Below are positions 13,724 to 15,063 of a stretch of DNA of 15,063 nt, one piece after another (within the stretch, counting starts at the first letter, position 1; each line of letters starts with the position of its first letter). The notes beneath the pieces were generated by a model that worked only from the letters and a program-made list of their open reading frames with translations, was not told the DNA's origin and ran no database searches. Source of the stretch: an uncultured Lysobacteraceae bacterium. Lineage in GTDB: Bacteria > Pseudomonadota > Gammaproteobacteria > Xanthomonadales > Rhodanobacteraceae. A program made the position numbers and the translations under genes. The DNA is taken from positions 1 to 15,063 of the forward strand of contig CAMLSI010000067.1 in NCBI GenBank assembly GCA_946482585.1, given 5' to 3'.

Positions 13724-15063
13724 ATGTCGTGCCGTCGTAGTCGCCCGCTCGCCGGGTATTTCGTCGTGGCGTTCGCCGCGACCGTCGTATCGCCACAGGC
13801 CGCTGCGGCCCAGCGCATCGAGCAACTGGCCGAAGACAGCGCGACCACGCGCTATCTCGATGCACCTTCGCGCCTCGCCGCGCCGCCGACGCAGGTTTGC
13901 GAGCCTGGCGCGAAATGGATACGCCTGAGTTTCGGCGAACTCACGCTCGCGCCCTACGACAGCCTCACGCTCGTGAGCTCGGCCGGCGAGCGCTACACCT
14001 TCGAAGGCGACGCGTTCGACCGCCGCCAGTTCGCCGCGCGCGCGCTGCGCGGCGATTGCGTCACCCTGCAGCCGTATTTCGGCAGCGGCGCGAGCCGCTA
14101 TCGGCTCGAAAGCTATCAGTTCGGCGACCAGGAACTGTCCGACACGACCGTCGTCGTGGCCGGCGCCGGCGATATCTGCGATTCGAGCGGCAATGCCTGC
14201 CAGGGCACGTCCGACCTCATCGTCTCGATCAATCCGACCGCGGTGTTCACGGCCGGCGACAACGCCTACAGCAATGGCACCCTGACCGAGTACAACAACC
14301 GCTACGCACCGACCTGGGGCCGCTTCAAGACGCTCACGAATCCGACGCCGGGCAATCACGACTACAACACCGGTGGCGCCGCGGGCTACTACGACTATTT
14401 CAACGGCAGCGGCAACCAGACCGGCCCGGGACCGCAGCAAGGGCTACTACAGCTGGAACGTCGGCGACTGGCACTTCATCGCGCTCAATACCATGTCGGG
14501 CGGCACGGTCTCGCAGGCGCAGCTCGACTGGCTGCAAGCCGACCTCGCCGCCAACACCAAGCCGTGCACGGCAGCTTATTGGCATCACCCGCTCGTCAGC
14601 GTCGGCAACTATTCGGGCTACAGCCAGGTCAAGCCGTTCTGGGACCGGCTCTACGCGGCGCGCGCCGATCTCGTGCTCGTCGGTCACGACCACAACTATC
14701 AGCGCTATGCGCCGATGAAGCCCGATCGCACGGCCGACAATGTCAACGGCATCCGCCAGATTCTCGTCGGTACCGGCGGTCGCGCGTTCTACGGCATTTC
14801 GGGCTCGCACGCGCTGCTCGAAAAGAGCAACGCCAACAGCCACGGTGTACTCAAGCTCACCTTGACCGCGACCGGTTATACCGGCGAATTCGTGCGTTCG
14901 ACGGGCACCTTCACCGACACGTTCAGCGGCACCTGCCACAACGCCACACCGCCGCCGAACACGCCGCCGGTCGCCAGTTTCTCGTTCGTCACGAATGGAC
15001 TCGTCGCCAATTTCACCGATACGTCGACGGATTCGGACGGCACCATCGCGTCGCGCAGCTGGA
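13724..15063 (+). CDS. Secreted metallophosphoesterase plus PKD domain, interrupted by a one-base frameshift, 3' end missing
   Basis: Residues 1-29 are a signal peptide ([20 protein letters not shown], cleavage near QAAAA). Residues 30-140 form a beta-rich domain that I do not recognise. The calcineurin-like phosphoesterase domain then shows GAGDIC (D150), GDN (179-180) and GNHDY (from 210). At about residue 235 the frame is lost: with GGG at 14428-14430 the reading becomes GPQQGLL, whereas dropping one G gives [16 protein letters not shown] and restores the family sequence in the next frame. That frame carries [18 protein letters not shown] (14682 on) and GTGGRAFYG, then a Pro-rich linker and the start of a PKD domain ([18 protein letters not shown]) cut by the window end. 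All metal-binding motifs are present, split over two frames, as in purple-acid-phosphatase-like enzymes. The indel may be a sequencing error or a real inactivating mutation. ATG 13724 follows GGGGAG. Confidence 0.82.
   Translation, partial: MSCRRSRPLAGYFVVAFAATVVSPQAAAAQRIEQLAEDSATTRYLDAPSRLAAPPTQVCEPGAKWIRLSFGELTLAPYDSLTLVSSAGERYTFEGDAFDRRQFAARALRGDCVTLQPYFGSGASRYRLESYQFGDQELSDTTVVVAGAGDICDSSGNACQGTSDLIVSINPTAVFTAGDNAYSNGTLTEYNNRYAPTWGRFKTLTNPTPGNHDYNTGGAAGYYDYFNGSGNQTGPGPQQGLLQLERRRLALHRAQYHVGRHGLAGAARLAASRPRRQHQAVHGSLLASPARQRRQLFGLQPGQAVLGPALRGARRSRARRSRPQLSALCADEARSHGRQCQRHPPDSRRYRRSRVLRHFGLARAARKEQRQQPRCTQAHLDRDRLYRRIRAFDGHLHRHVQRHLPQRHTAAEHAAGRQFLVRHEWTRRQFHRYVDGFGRHHRVAQL

Noticed and set aside
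14423..14435. Programmed +1 frameshift in the phosphatase
   Set aside because: No slow codon or stop at the site and no known precedent in this family. An indel in a G run is simpler.

Overview
The window is high-GC DNA with densely packed, mostly intact genes. It looks like a chromosomal segment of a gammaproteobacterium of the Lysobacterales (Xanthomonadales), perhaps Rhodanobacteraceae. This rests on the GC-rich codon use, the several large secreted proteins, an F-x-x-G-F tail motif I associate with that group, and the mix of families. It is an inference from gene content, not a measured placement. I see no rRNA, tRNA, CRISPR array, insertion sequence or phage gene.

Left part (1-3573): the 3' end of a long TPR-repeat protein, probably the tail of a receptor-like Ser/Thr kinase, converges on a CPBP (CAAX-type) intramembrane protease. 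The protease is divergent from a LysR-type regulator. The 168-bp gap between those two carries CATGC palindromes that look like the regulator's own operator.

Decay zone (3536-5040): on the minus strand there is a pectate lyase (PL1) that has lost its N-terminal half and whose start is in another frame. It abuts a short tail that resembles a SnoaL/DUF4440 protein. About 545 bp of sequence without a convincing gene follows.

Secreted-protein block (5041-9521): two large exported proteins lie head to tail. The first is a 776-aa BNR/VPS10-like beta-propeller protein ending in IFANGFQ. The second is a 552-aa Ig-like/GEVED/DUF7933-type protein carrying the related VFADGFD inside it. Strong hairpins follow both genes. 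Three direct repeats with an exact 11-bp period, resembling sites for OmpR/PhoB-family regulators, precede the second gene.

Right part (9688-15063): a DODA-type (LigB fold) extradiol dioxygenase with a clear inverted-repeat operator converges on a DUF1330 protein. Next come an FKBP-type prolyl isomerase lipoprotein and an upstream multicopper oxidase with a Met-rich loop. These two lie 56 bp apart on the minus strand and probably form an operon for the cell envelope. Divergent from the oxidase is a secreted metallophosphoesterase followed by the start of a PKD domain. It is interrupted by one extra G near 14428-14430 and runs off the window. The shared intergenic region holds a PHO-box-like sequence.

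The overall theme is envelope and extracellular functions: exported propellers, copper oxidase, phosphatase, pectate lyase remnant and a membrane protease. I did not find a convincing new multi-gene system. The most interesting leads are the shared F-x-x-G-F tail, the 11-bp-period repeat array, the frameshifted phosphatase and the decay zone.
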